From assembly GCA_902623585.1 (NCBI GenBank), contig CACNUO010000001.1, positions 136,314 through 200,313 of the forward strand: 64,000 bases of DNA. Reading direction: 5' to 3'. The position numbers and the translations under genes are program-made. Positions within the stretch are counted from its first letter, which is position 1. Each line of letters begins with the position of its first letter. The notes under the pieces were generated by a model. It saw only the letters and a list, made by a program, of their open reading frames with translations. It was not told the DNA's origin and ran no database searches. The DNA is from an uncultured Alphaproteobacteria bacterium (GTDB lineage: Bacteria; Pseudomonadota; Alphaproteobacteria; HIMB59; GCA-002718135). Shown in pieces: positions 18,259 through 28,934 of this stretch.

Positions 18259-18508
18259 ATGGGGCGTTCTGTTGCTCGGTGCCCCGGACCGCGCTCACCT
18301 AGAATCTAGGCAGCAAGTGCTAATCTATTATCGTTAGCGTTTATAAAATAGCCCGATAACGGTGGTACAATTCCGGATAAAGTCTTTGTCTTTGAATTAC
18401 CGTCAAACCTATTTCGTCCCCATATATGGTGGAGACGCCGGGTACCGCCCCCGGGTCCGAATAACTTATTGCACAAAGCATTTATTATCTTAGTTGCAAA
18501 GCAACGTT
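18259..18508 (-). ncRNA. ssrA: Transfer-messenger RNA (tmRNA), circularly permuted two-piece alphaproteobacterial type
   Basis: Read on the minus strand, the acceptor piece comes first: hairpin GTTGCTTTGCAAC, then the T-arm CCGGG/CCCGG and GTCTCCACCA ending at 18427. The 5' acceptor strand GGGGACG begins at 18421, pairing seven bases with CGTCTCC, followed by the tmRNA-typical AGGTTTGACGG. The tag reading frame at 18338-18306 gives ANDNRLALAA then TAG, enclosed by a CTAG/CTAG stem as in helix 5. The 3' part GGGGC...GCCCC-ATTTTTT can also terminate. Order acceptor-then-coding is the permuted form. The T-loop reads GGCGGTA rather than the tRNA-like TTCGANN. Confidence 0.93.
18306..18338 (-). 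other. tmRNA proteolysis-tag reading frame (ANDNRLALAA)
   Basis: Eleven codons on the minus strand, GCT AAC GAT AAT AGA TTA, then GCA CTT GCT GCC TAG. The encoded tag ANDNRLALAA has the alphaproteobacterial ANDN start for SspB binding and the LALAA end recognised by ClpX. It is a few residues shorter than the AANDNFAEEFAVAA tag known from Caulobacter. The resume codon is inferred as GCT. Confidence 0.85.
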
Positions 18509-18511
18509 ATT

Positions 18512-18517
18512 ATTATA
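18512..18517 (-). promoter_or_regulatory. ssrA: -10 element of the tmRNA promoter
   Basis: A perfect TATAAT on the minus strand, placed so that transcription would begin about seven bases later, just before the first tmRNA hairpin. The -35 region 17 bases upstream (TTTCAA) is weak. The 92 bases between here and folA on the other strand hold only an A9 run and no other recognisable feature. Confidence 0.5.
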
Positions 18518-18608
18518 CCTTAAACTAATTATACTTGAAAGTTTTGTCTTGAAACCTAGCAATTAAAAAAAAATATTGTTACTAATAAAAAGATAAAACA
18601 AACAAAAT

Positions 18609-19097
18609 ATGATTAAAGCAATAATGGCTATTGATGAAAAGGGAGGCATAAGTAAGGGCCAAAGTATGCCTTGGCCAAAAAATTCAATTGACCTAATGTG
18701 GTTTAAAGAAAATACTATAAATAATGTAGTAGTAATGGGTAGGAAGACCTGGGAAGATCCTTTTATGCCTACACCTCTAAAATCAAGAATAAATGTTCTA
18801 ATTACAAAAAAAAATAAAGAATTAATTGAAGGAGCAGATTATTATTTAAGTGGAAACGTGAATAATGAAATTCAAAATATTCAATCCGAATATATAAATA
18901 AGGATATTTTCATAATTGGCGGTTCAGAAATAATAAATTTAACATTTAATTTAATAGAACAATTTTACCTAACCAGAATCTACGGTAATTATAATTGTGA
19001 GAAATTTATAGATGTTTCTTTAATAGAAAATAATTTGAATATGATAAAAAAAATTGATGGCGATTCAACATGTCATTTTGAAATTTGGGAAAAATGA
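18609..19097 (+). CDS. folA: Dihydrofolate reductase
   Basis: NADPH-dependent reduction of dihydrofolate, which regenerates the folate consumed by ThyA. N-terminal IMAIDEKGGISKG, MPWPKNSIDLMWFK near residue 20, the cofactor motif VVMGRKTWED near 42 and FIIGGSEI near 100 are all family landmarks; 162 residues is normal. It overlaps thyA by 13 bases, so the two are co-translated. The folA-thyA order is the reverse of the common thyA-folA arrangement. Confidence 0.94.
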   Translation: MIKAIMAIDEKGGISKGQSMPWPKNSIDLMWFKENTINNVVVMGRKTWEDPFMPTPLKSRINVLITKKNKELIEGADYYLSGNVNNEIQNIQSEYINKDIFIIGGSEIINLTFNLIEQFYLTRIYGNYNCEKFIDVSLIENNLNMIKKIDGDSTCHFEIWEK

Positions 19098-19924
19098 AAC
19101 AATACTTAGATGCTTTAAAATATTGTTATGATAATGGAACTGATGTTCAAAGCAGAGCAGGTAGCGTTAGAAAATCATTTGGGTTTCAAATGCATTATGA
19201 TTTATCAAAAGGTTTTCCTGCTATAACAACTAAAAAACTAGCATGGAAATCTGTAATTTCAGAGTTACTATGGTTTATTGAAGGTTCTGATGATGAGAGA
19301 AGGTTAGCTGAAATTTTATACAATGATTCAAGAAAAAACTTAAAAGATAAAAAAACCATTTGGACACAAAATGCTGAAGCAGATTATTGGAGGTCAAAAG
19401 CTCGATTTGATGGTGATGTTGGAAAAATTTATGGTGTTCAATGGAGAAATTTTAATGGAGAGGATCAAATTGTAAATTTAATAAAAGGACTAAAAGAAGA
19501 ACCCAATGGAAGACGACATATAATTTCAGCTTGGAATCCTCCTGAGATAAAAAATATGTCATTACCCCCATGTCATGCATTCTCGCAATTTTTTATTTCA
19601 AATAACAAATTAAGCTGCCAATTATATCAAAGATCATGTGATATGTTTTTGGGAGTTCCATTTAACATAGCTAGTTATAGTCTTTTGACTCACATGTTAG
19701 CTAGAGAGTGTAAATTAGAAGTAGGAACGTTTATTCATTCTTTAGGAGATTTTCATATTTATAGAGAACATTTTGAGCAAGTTAAAATACAATTACAAAG
19801 AGAGCCCAAAAAATTACCTGAGCTTCAATTTGAAACAAAAGATTTTTTTAAATACAATGTAAATGATTTTAAATTAATAAACTATCAGCATCATGAAAAA
19901 ATTGATGCTTTGATGAATGTTTAA
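19085..19924 (+). CDS. thyA: Thymidylate synthase ThyA
   Basis: Converts dUMP to dTMP with methylene-tetrahydrofolate, yielding dihydrofolate for FolA. The catalytic cysteine is in LPPCHAFSQF near residue 161, followed by the dUMP-binding QRSCDMFLGVPFNIASY near 180 and the C-terminal HEKIDALMNV. 279 residues. The stop overlaps the convergent mrp gene by four bases. Confidence 0.96.
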   Translation: MGKMKQYLDALKYCYDNGTDVQSRAGSVRKSFGFQMHYDLSKGFPAITTKKLAWKSVISELLWFIEGSDDERRLAEILYNDSRKNLKDKKTIWTQNAEADYWRSKARFDGDVGKIYGVQWRNFNGEDQIVNLIKGLKEEPNGRRHIISAWNPPEIKNMSLPPCHAFSQFFISNNKLSCQLYQRSCDMFLGVPFNIASYSLLTHMLARECKLEVGTFIHSLGDFHIYREHFEQVKIQLQREPKKLPELQFETKDFFKYNVNDFKLINYQHHEKIDALMNV

Positions 19925-20964
19925 TCCAGAGATTTTATTAAATTTTTAGCAATTGATATAAAATTTTGTGAAATTTCACCATCTGGATTATCTATCAGAG
20001 CAGGTATTCCATTGTCTGATTGAATTCTTAAATTTGTATTAATAGGAATTTCTCCTAAAAAAGGTATCTTAGATTCTTCAGCTTCTTTTTTCACACCACC
20101 TTTTGAAAATATATAATGTTTCTGATTACAATTATCACATACGAAATAACTCATATTTTCAACAATACCAAGAATATCAACATTTACTTTTTTAAACATA
20201 TTTATTCCTTTTCTAGCATCAGTAAGAGCTACATCTTGAGGAGTAGAAATTACAATTGATCCGGAAAGTTTTGAACTTTGGGCTAAAGTTAGTTGAGCAT
20301 CTCCAGTCCCAGGAGGGAGATCAATTATAAGATAATCTAATTCACCCCACTCAACTCCATTAAACATTTGCTCTAAAGCTTTCATGACCATAGGCCCTCT
20401 CCAAATTGTTGGAGCCTCTGAGTCTAGAATAAAACCTATAGACATTAATTTTATTCCATAATTTTCTAAAGGTTCAAGTTTTTTGTTTTCATTCATTATA
20501 GGTTTTTTTGAAATACCCATCATTCTAGGAATGCTAGGGCCATAAATATCTGCATCAAGTAAGCCAATTTTAAGATCTAGTGAGCTTAATGCTGTGGCAA
20601 GATTTACAGAAAATGTTGATTTACCAACTCCTCCCTTACCACTAGCGATAGCTACTATATTTTTTGCATCAATTTTAAATCTTTTATTATCATTATTATT
20701 TGTTTTAGTATTTTCTACATCTGAGTTTATAATTACATTCACAGAAAGTATTCCAGAAATTTGTTCAACATTATTTTTTAGCAATCTTGCTATATTTAGA
20801 TAAAGATCTTCTTTTTGACCTTTTACAAGTAAGGAAATGTTAACATTGCCATCTTTTACAACTGCTGAAATATTTTGATTTTTAGGATCAAAACTAAGAT
20901 TTGTTTCAGGATCACTAAATTTCTTAGAAAATGTGTAAATTAAAGATAAAATTTCATCAGACAT
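19921..20964 (-). CDS. mrp: Mrp/ApbC family iron-sulfur cluster carrier ATPase
   Basis: P-loop ATPase of the Mrp/NBP35 type that carries Fe-S clusters to target apoproteins. An N-terminal DUF59-like domain (residues 1-80) is followed by the deviant Walker A GKGGVGKST at about 109-117, IDLPPGTGDAQLTL near 225 and the cluster-binding CDNCNQ near 277. 347 residues. It is divergent from hflK and is often found next to the hflKC-deg region in Alphaproteobacteria. Confidence 0.92.
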   Translation of the reverse strand: MSDEILSLIYTFSKKFSDPETNLSFDPKNQNISAVVKDGNVNISLLVKGQKEDLYLNIARLLKNNVEQISGILSVNVIINSDVENTKTNNNDNKRFKIDAKNIVAIASGKGGVGKSTFSVNLATALSSLDLKIGLLDADIYGPSIPRMMGISKKPIMNENKKLEPLENYGIKLMSIGFILDSEAPTIWRGPMVMKALEQMFNGVEWGELDYLIIDLPPGTGDAQLTLAQSSKLSGSIVISTPQDVALTDARKGINMFKKVNVDILGIVENMSYFVCDNCNQKHYIFSKGGVKKEAEESKIPFLGEIPINTNLRIQSDNGIPALIDNPDGEISQNFISIAKNLIKSLD

Positions 20965-21050
20965 ACTTGATTTTTCCAGATTTACTCAAATATTAGTTAT
21001 TAAATAATATAATTAGTGTTAGTAGATAGAGCCAATATTATCAATAATAT

Positions 21051-22157
21051 ATGAACTGGAATAAAAATAACAACGACAATAATCCTTGGGGATCAGGTGG
21101 AAATAACAACCCTTGGGGTTCAAGAGGGTCTGGAGACGGTCCAAACAGAAGAGATTTTGAAGATTCCATTAGAAAAGCAAAAGATAGATTTGGTAATTTT
21201 AAATTTGGTGGAAGGCGTAATCTTTCAATATTTATAATAGTAGCTATTTTACTATGGTTAGCTACTGGTTTTTATAGAGTGGAGCCTGATGAGCAAGGTG
21301 TTGAACTTTTATTTGGAAGATGGAATGGTCAAACAACCGAGCCTGGATTACATTACTTTTTTCCAACTCCAATCGGTCAAACTGTTACGCCTAAAGTTGA
21401 AGTAATTAGAAAAATCAACGTTGGATTTAGAAGTGCAAGTGATCTTGGTTTTGGATCAAATTCAAATGCAGAGCGAAAAGTAATTGAAGAAAGTCTAATG
21501 CTTACCGGTGACCAAAACATAGCAGATGTTGCATTCACAGTACTATTCAAAATAAAAGACGCTGGAAATTTTCTATTCAAGCTCAGAAATCCAGAACTTA
21601 CCGTCAAAGATATGTCTGAAAGTGTTGTGCGTGAAGTTGTGGGTCAAAGAGATCTTCAATTCTTACTTACCGAAGGTCGTCAAGAAGTTGAACAAGTTGT
21701 AAGAAATGAATTACAACTAGTTTTAGATTCTTACGAAAGTGGTGTTTTGATTCAATCAGTACAGCTTCAAAGTGTTGATCCCCCCGATCAAGTTATTGAT
21801 GCTTTTGATGAAGTTCAAAGAGCAAGACAAGATAAAGAAAGACTAGTTAACGAAGCAAACACTTATTTAAATAGAATTGTGCCTAATGCTCGTGGTGAAG
21901 CAGCCAAACTTGTTGAAGCTGCTACAGCATATAAAGAACAGGTAGTTAAACAAGCAGAGGGTGTGGCACAAAACTTTATAGATGTTTACAACAGTTACAA
22001 AGATGCGAAAGAAGTAACTAAAAGAAGAATTTATTTAGAAACTTTAAGAGAAGTTTTAGAAGGTAAAAACAAAATAATTTTAGATGATACTGGAAATGGA
22101 CAAGGTGTAGTTCCTTACCTCCCATTGAATGAACTTAAAAAGTCAGGAAATAATTAA
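21051..22157 (+). CDS. hflK: FtsH protease modulator HflK
   Basis: SPFH/band-7 membrane protein that forms large cages with HflC around FtsH. The N-terminus is rich in Asn, Gly and Trp with two NNPWGS repeats, then one transmembrane helix near residues 57-74, then the SPFH domain starting at YRVEPDEQGVELLFGRW and a coiled-coil region rich in AEA-type repeats. 368 residues. hflC begins one base after the stop. Confidence 0.95.
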   Translation: MNWNKNNNDNNPWGSGGNNNPWGSRGSGDGPNRRDFEDSIRKAKDRFGNFKFGGRRNLSIFIIVAILLWLATGFYRVEPDEQGVELLFGRWNGQTTEPGLHYFFPTPIGQTVTPKVEVIRKINVGFRSASDLGFGSNSNAERKVIEESLMLTGDQNIADVAFTVLFKIKDAGNFLFKLRNPELTVKDMSESVVREVVGQRDLQFLLTEGRQEVEQVVRNELQLVLDSYESGVLIQSVQLQSVDPPDQVIDAFDEVQRARQDKERLVNEANTYLNRIVPNARGEAAKLVEAATAYKEQVVKQAEGVAQNFIDVYNSYKDAKEVTKRRIYLETLREVLEGKNKIILDDTGNGQGVVPYLPLNELKKSGNN

Positions 22158-22158
22158 G

Positions 22159-23034
22159 ATGAGATTTAGTGCAAGAAATTTACTTATTGTTTTAGTTTTA
22201 TTTATTCTTTTCCTTACTTTCACAGGAGCTTTCTTTATTGTAAATGAAACTAAGCAAGCTTTAGTGCTTCAATTTGGTGATCCAAGAAAAGTTGTTACAA
22301 AACCTGGACTTCAATTTAAAATTCCATTTATTCAAGATGCAGTTTTTTTAGATTCTAGATTACTTAATCTCGATCCCCAACCTGAAGAAATGATTCTTTC
22401 AGATCAAAAAAGGATAATTGTTGATTCATTTGCAAGATACAACATTGTTGATCCTCTAAAGTTTTATCAGACAGTTAGAAATGAAACTACTTTTTCGGAT
22501 AGATTTGGAAGAATTATAAATGCGGCGGTTAGAGGTGTAATTGCACAATACTCTTTAACATCACTACTGAGTGATGAACGTATTAATATTATGAATGAAA
22601 TTGAAAAACAAATTAAGGTTAATGAGAATTCTTTTGGAGTTAAAATTGTAGATATCAGAATTGGTAGAACAGATTTAACAGAACAAGTATCTAATAACGT
22701 TTATCAAAGAATGCGTTCTGAACGTGAAAAAGAAGCAAATTTATTAAGAGCAGAAGGCGAAGAACTTTCTAAAGAAATTGTTGCATCAGCAGATAGGCAA
22801 CAAACAGTAATTCTAGCCGAAGCTGAGAGAACTTCATCAATTCTAAGAGGTGAAGGAGATGCTGCTAAAAATAGAATATTAGGTGACGCTTATAGTCGTG
22901 ATGAGGAATTTTTTGATTTCTTAAGAACTATGCAAGCTTGTAAAGATACTTTTGGAGACACAGAGATGTCTATGGTAATTGCTCCAGGTGAAGTTTGTGA
23001 AAAATTTTTTGGTGAAATAGATATCCAAAATTAA
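22159..23034 (+). CDS. hflC: FtsH protease modulator HflC
   Basis: Partner of HflK. A single transmembrane helix at residues 7-26 is followed by the SPFH domain (FIVNETKQALVLQFGDPRKV) and a charged coiled-coil. The ATG at 22159 gives MRFSARNLL directly before the helix; an in-frame start at 22129 would lie inside hflK and add ten residues foreign to the family. 291 residues. The stop overlaps the next start (TAATG). Confidence 0.94.
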   Translation: MRFSARNLLIVLVLFILFLTFTGAFFIVNETKQALVLQFGDPRKVVTKPGLQFKIPFIQDAVFLDSRLLNLDPQPEEMILSDQKRIIVDSFARYNIVDPLKFYQTVRNETTFSDRFGRIINAAVRGVIAQYSLTSLLSDERINIMNEIEKQIKVNENSFGVKIVDIRIGRTDLTEQVSNNVYQRMRSEREKEANLLRAEGEELSKEIVASADRQQTVILAEAERTSSILRGEGDAAKNRILGDAYSRDEEFFDFLRTMQACKDTFGDTEMSMVIAPGEVCEKFFGEIDIQN

Positions 23035-23234
23035 TGTTTGAAATATTACTAATAAGCATAGGTCTAGTGCTGATCATTGAAGGTATATTCTATTTTTTCT
23101 TAGCGAACAATTTAAAGAAATATCTCAATATTCTTTCCCTTATTAATCCACAAACTGTAAAAAATATTAGTTTATTTTTTGCTCTTTTAGGACTGTGCCT
23201 TATTTATTTCACCTTCAAATACTATGATAATTAA
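23034..23234 (+). CDS. DUF2065 (YjeT-like) small membrane protein
   Basis: 66 residues with two transmembrane helices (about 4-24 and 45-62) and a short polar loop. The start MFEILLISIGLVLIIEGI and the position directly after hflC match the DUF2065/YjeT family, which follows hflC in many Proteobacteria. Its job is unknown; the fixed context suggests it works with HflKC or the following protease. Confidence 0.8.
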   Translation: MFEILLISIGLVLIIEGIFYFFLANNLKKYLNILSLINPQTVKNISLFFALLGLCLIYFTFKYYDN

Positions 23235-23235
23235 T

Positions 23236-24597
23236 ATGAGAATTAAATTTATATTCTTAATTTCTATTTTATTTTCAAAACCATTACTTGCTGTACCTGA
23301 GAGTTTTGCTGATTTAGTCGAACAATTATCTCCTGCAGTAGTTAGTATTGCTTCAACTACTATCGTTGAAAATAATAACCAAAATCAAATACCGCAATTT
23401 CCAGAGGGATCTCCCTTTGATGATTTTTTTAAAGAATATTTTGACCGTGATCAAAGACGGTCACAACGACCAATGACAGGACTTGGGTCAGGTTTTATAA
23501 TAAGTGAAGACGGTATAGTTGTTACAAATAATCATGTAATTGAAGGAGCTGATGAAATAACTGTTATTCTAAATGATGAAACAGAGTTTACAGCTGAATT
23601 ACTTGGAAGAGATCCCAAAGCAGACATAGCTGTATTGAAAATTGATCCAAAAAACAAAAAACTTACATATGTTGGTTGGGGAGATTCAGATAAGATGAGA
23701 GTTGGAGATTGGTCAATTGCAATCGGAAACCCTCTTGGTTTGGGAGGAACTGTCACAGCAGGAATTATATCTGCAATCTCAAGAGATTTAGGTAGTGGAC
23801 CATATGTTAAATTTTTACAAACAGATGCATCAATTAACCGTGGTAATTCTGGTGGACCATTATTTAATTTAGATGGAGAAGTAATAGGAATTAATACGGC
23901 AATTGTTTCGCAAACAGGTGGAAGTATCGGTTTAGGATTTGCAATACCTGCGAACAGTGCCAAAAAAATAGTACAACAATTAAAAGATTTTGGAAAAACT
24001 AAGAGAGGTTGGTTAGGTGTACAAATTCAACCTGTAACTAAGGATTTTGCGGAAAGTCTTGGATTACCTGATCAAAAAGGTGCATTTATATCCAATGTCA
24101 ATCCTAATGGTCCCTCTAAAACTGCTGGGTTAGAACCAGGCGATGTAATTTTAAAATTTAATAATATAGAAATTAAAAAGATGCCTGATCTACCAAGAGT
24201 TGTTGCAGAGTCAGATGTAGGTTCTACTGCAATATTAGAGGTTTGGAGAAAAAATAAAAAGATTAATATTGAGGTAATATTAGGTGAATTACCTGGGGAG
24301 GTAGTTACGGAAAGAAAAACAACTTCAAATATTGAAAGAAATTTAAAAATAGAATCTTTAGGAATTACTATTGAAGATCATGACAGTGGAGTTAAAGTAA
24401 TTTCAATAGATGATGTTGATAGTAGTTTGCAAAATGGAGATATAATTACAGAAGTTAATAGAGAGATTATTAATAACATGAATTCATTTGAAGAATTAGT
24501 AAATTCTTTGGAAAAAACAGGTAGATCCTCATTATTACTAAAAATAATTAGAGATGATGAGCAAAATTGGGTAACAATTAAATTTAAGAATAATTGA
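23236..24597 (+). CDS. Periplasmic Do/Deg-family serine endoprotease (DegP/MucD-like)
   Basis: Envelope quality-control protease. A signal peptide of about 20 residues ending near LLAVPE is followed by a trypsin-like domain with His in NNHVIEG (about 100), Asp in DIAVLKID (about 130) and Ser in NRGNSGGP (about 205), then two PDZ domains (about 250-335 and 355-445). The ATG at 23236 is preferred to 23224 because it comes after the previous stop and gives a compact signal peptide. 453 residues. The end overlaps the miaA start. Confidence 0.92.
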   Translation: MRIKFIFLISILFSKPLLAVPESFADLVEQLSPAVVSIASTTIVENNNQNQIPQFPEGSPFDDFFKEYFDRDQRRSQRPMTGLGSGFIISEDGIVVTNNHVIEGADEITVILNDETEFTAELLGRDPKADIAVLKIDPKNKKLTYVGWGDSDKMRVGDWSIAIGNPLGLGGTVTAGIISAISRDLGSGPYVKFLQTDASINRGNSGGPLFNLDGEVIGINTAIVSQTGGSIGLGFAIPANSAKKIVQQLKDFGKTKRGWLGVQIQPVTKDFAESLGLPDQKGAFISNVNPNGPSKTAGLEPGDVILKFNNIEIKKMPDLPRVVAESDVGSTAILEVWRKNKKINIEVILGELPGEVVTERKTTSNIERNLKIESLGITIEDHDSGVKVISIDDVDSSLQNGDIITEVNREIINNMNSFEELVNSLEKTGRSSLLLKIIRDDEQNWVTIKFKNN

Positions 24598-25517
24598 AAA
24601 CTCAAATCTATTTTGTATTAGGACCCACTGCATCAGGAAAATCAAAATTTGCTTTAAGCTTAGCTAAAAAACTAAATGGTGAGATTATAAATGCAGATAG
24701 TATGCAGATTTATAAAGAGTTAAGTATCTTAACAGCTAGACCTACTATACATGATCAAAAAAAAATAAATCATCATCTTTATGGGTTTGTAAAAGGCGAT
24801 ATTAGATTTAATGTACAAAAATGGTGTGAGGAAGCATCATCAAAAATTAATTATTTGGTTGATAAAAACATAACTCCTATTTTAGTTGGAGGTACAGGTC
24901 TTTACATAGAGTCTTTAATTAATGGAATAGTTTCAATTCCATTTATTCCAGAAAAAGTAAAAAAAGAATCAGAAAAAATGATTTTAAAAATTGGTAAGGA
25001 AAATTTTTTTAATTTAGTTAAAGAACATGATGTTGATGCAATGAAAAATATTTCACCCAATGATATTCAAAGAATAAGAAGAATTTGGGAAGTAAATTTT
25101 TTTACTAAGAAAAAATTTAGTGACTGGAAACAAAATAAAAATAAAAAATTAATTAATTTAGGAGATTATAAAATTTTATTATTTCTTCCTGAAAGAAAAG
25201 AAAATTATAAAAGAGTTGACCATAGAACACATCTAATGATTGAAGATGGTGCGATAGATGAAGTCAAAAATTTGCTTAAATTAAATTATAATAATAGTTT
25301 ACCAATAATGAAAGCTCACGGAGTTCCTGAAATTCAATCTTATCTTAATAACGAAGTATCAATTGAAGAATGTATTTCAAAAATTCAGCAGGTCACAAGA
25401 AACTATGTAAAAAGGCAACACACTTGGTGGAGATCTTCAAATCTTAATATTTTTAAAAAATTTGATCAATTTCCGGACGAAATTGACATAAAATCCATTA
25501 ATTTAGACCAAATTTAA
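24594..25517 (+). CDS. miaA: tRNA dimethylallyltransferase MiaA
   Basis: Isopentenylates A37 of tRNAs reading UNN codons. The P-loop LGPTASGKS is near residue 9, followed by NADSMQIYKELSILTARP and the VGGTGLYIESLI motif near 101; a KRQHTWWR segment near 275 is typical of the C-terminal part. The start is a TTG at 24594 overlapping the protease stop TGA. 307 residues. Confidence 0.94.
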   Translation: MKTQIYFVLGPTASGKSKFALSLAKKLNGEIINADSMQIYKELSILTARPTIHDQKKINHHLYGFVKGDIRFNVQKWCEEASSKINYLVDKNITPILVGGTGLYIESLINGIVSIPFIPEKVKKESEKMILKIGKENFFNLVKEHDVDAMKNISPNDIQRIRRIWEVNFFTKKKFSDWKQNKNKKLINLGDYKILLFLPERKENYKRVDHRTHLMIEDGAIDEVKNLLKLNYNNSLPIMKAHGVPEIQSYLNNEVSIEECISKIQQVTRNYVKRQHTWWRSSNLNIFKKFDQFPDEIDIKSINLDQI

Positions 25518-25526
25518 ACTAATTTA

Positions 25527-25555
25527 TTGATTTTATTTTATCCACAGCCTATGAG
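25527..25555 (+). promoter_or_regulatory. Putative ilvB promoter with a consensus DnaA box in the spacer
   Basis: TTGATT (25527-25532), a 17-base spacer and TATGAG (25550-25555) form a sigma70-like promoter. Transcription would start within a few bases of the ilvB ATG, leaving no room for a leader-peptide attenuator. The spacer contains TTATCCACA (25538-25546), a perfect DnaA box by the E. coli consensus. Whether DnaA binds here is untested. Confidence 0.45.
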
Positions 25556-25564
25556 CTAAAGTCA

Positions 25565-27330
25565 ATGAATAATGAAATTACAGGCGCTGAAATTGTCTTA
25601 AAAAGCTTAGCTGAACAAGGCGTAGAAGTTGTATTTGGATACCCTGGCGGAGCAGTATTACCTATATACGATACTTTATTTAAACAGAATTCAATTAAGC
25701 ATGTTTTAGTAAGACAAGAAGGTGGTGCAATTCATGCAGCTGAAGGTTATGCTAGGTCTACTGGTAAAACTGGAGTAGTTCTTGTAACGTCAGGACCTGG
25801 AGCAACAAATGTTGTAACTGGTTTAACTGACGCTATGATGGATAGTGTTCCGATTGTATGTATTACCGGACAAGTTCCACAACACTTAATTGGTAGTGAT
25901 GCATTTCAAGAATGTGACACAACTGGTATTACAAGACCTTGTACTAAACATAATTACTTAGTTAAGGATGTAAATAAATTATCTTCTGTGTTTCATGAAG
26001 CATTTACTATTGCTCAAAATGGAAGACCAGGTCCTGTATTAATTGATATACCTAAAGATGTTCAATTTGCTTCAGGAACTTATGAAGAAAAAAATAAAAT
26101 TATTATTCCTTCACATAGATTGTTTGAGCCAAGTCCTGATTTTGAAAAAAATAAAATTGAAGAAGCAGTAGAATTAATTTCAAAAGCAAAAAAACCAATT
26201 TTTTATATTGGTGGTGGATGTATTAACTCTGGCCCAAAAGCTTCAAAATTAGTTAGAGAATTTATAAATATGGTTGGATCACCAGTTACAATGACTTTAA
26301 TGGGTCTCGGTGTAGTAGGTTCATCAGATAAAAATTCACTTGGCATGCTTGGTATGCATGGAATGTATGAAGCTAATATGGCAATGCATGAATGTGATGT
26401 TATGATTAATATCGGCGCAAGATTTGATGACCGTGTTACAGGAAGACTTGATGCTTTCTCGCCAAATTCAAAAAAAATCCATATTGATATTGATGAAAGT
26501 AATATTAATAAAACTATAAATGTTGATGTTCCAATAATAGGTGATGTAAAACAGGTTGTTGAAAAAATGATCACTGTTTGGAAAGAAAAGAAATTTCAAA
26601 TAGATGATAAAGCGCTAAAATTATGGTGGGATAAAATAAATAAATGGAAACAGGTAGATTGTTTAAATTACAATAATGAAGGTAAACAGATAAAACCACA
26701 ATACGCAGTTCAAAGACTCTATGAGTTAACAAAAAATACAAAAACTTTTATTACAACTGAAGTAGGTCAGCACCAAATGTGGGCTGCTCAATTTTATAAA
26801 TTTGAGGAGCCTAACAGATGGCTTACGTCAGGTGGTTTAGGCACTATGGGATATGGATTTCCTGCTGCAATTGGGGCTCAAGTTGGACATCCAGATGCCT
26901 TAGTAGTCGATATAGCAGGAGATGCTTCTATACTCATGAACATTCAAGAAATGAGCACGGCTGTTCAATATAGATTGCCAGTAAAAATATTTATTTTAAA
27001 CAATGAATATATGGGAATGGTAAGACAATGGCAGGAACTGTTACATGGTGGAAGGTATTCTGAAAGTTATACTGATAGCTTGCCTGATTTTGTTAAATTA
27101 GCTGAAAGTTATAAAGCTGTTGGTTTAAGAGCAAAAACAACTGATGAACTTGATGACGTTATAACTCAAATGATTGAAACAAAAAATACAGTAATTGCTG
27201 ATATCTGGGTTACTAAAGAAGAGAATTGTTTTCCAATGATTCAAAGTGGATCTGCTCATAATGAAATGATGTTAAGTAAAGATCAAAAACAAGATAAAAA
27301 ATCAGCCGAAAAAGGAAAAATTTTAGTTTA

Positions 27331-27331
<1 letters not shown>
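25565..27331 (+). CDS. ilvB: Acetolactate synthase, catalytic subunit
   Basis: ThDP- and FAD-dependent enzyme starting valine, leucine and isoleucine synthesis. N-terminal VEVVFGYPGGAVLPIYD and the ThDP-activating glutamate in VRQEGGAIHAAEGYAR near residue 55 are clear; the ThDP/Mg motif GDASILMNIQE lies near 458 and MVRQWQELLHGGRYS near 486. 588 residues. It overlaps ilvH by one base; catalytic and regulatory subunits are expected as a complex. Confidence 0.96.
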
Positions 27332-28892
<1,561 letters not shown>

Positions 28893-28934
28893 ATGAAAGT
28901 TTAATTAAATTTTGATTAGTATATAAATAGATAA

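Noticed and set aside
22129-22158. Upstream in-frame start for hflC
   Set aside because: Would begin inside hflK and add residues not seen in HflC; the ATG at 22159 places the membrane helix normally.
23532-23963. 143-codon minus-strand open frame inside the Deg protease gene
   Set aside because: Antisense to the catalytic domain, composition typical of a reversed coding strand, no ribosome site.
25518-25564. Leader-peptide attenuator ahead of ilvB
   Set aside because: The gap is only 47 bases and is filled by a promoter-like sequence; no leader frame or paired hairpins.
26203-26574. 123-codon minus-strand open frame inside ilvB
   Set aside because: Fully contained in a conserved gene; no recognisable domain or signal.
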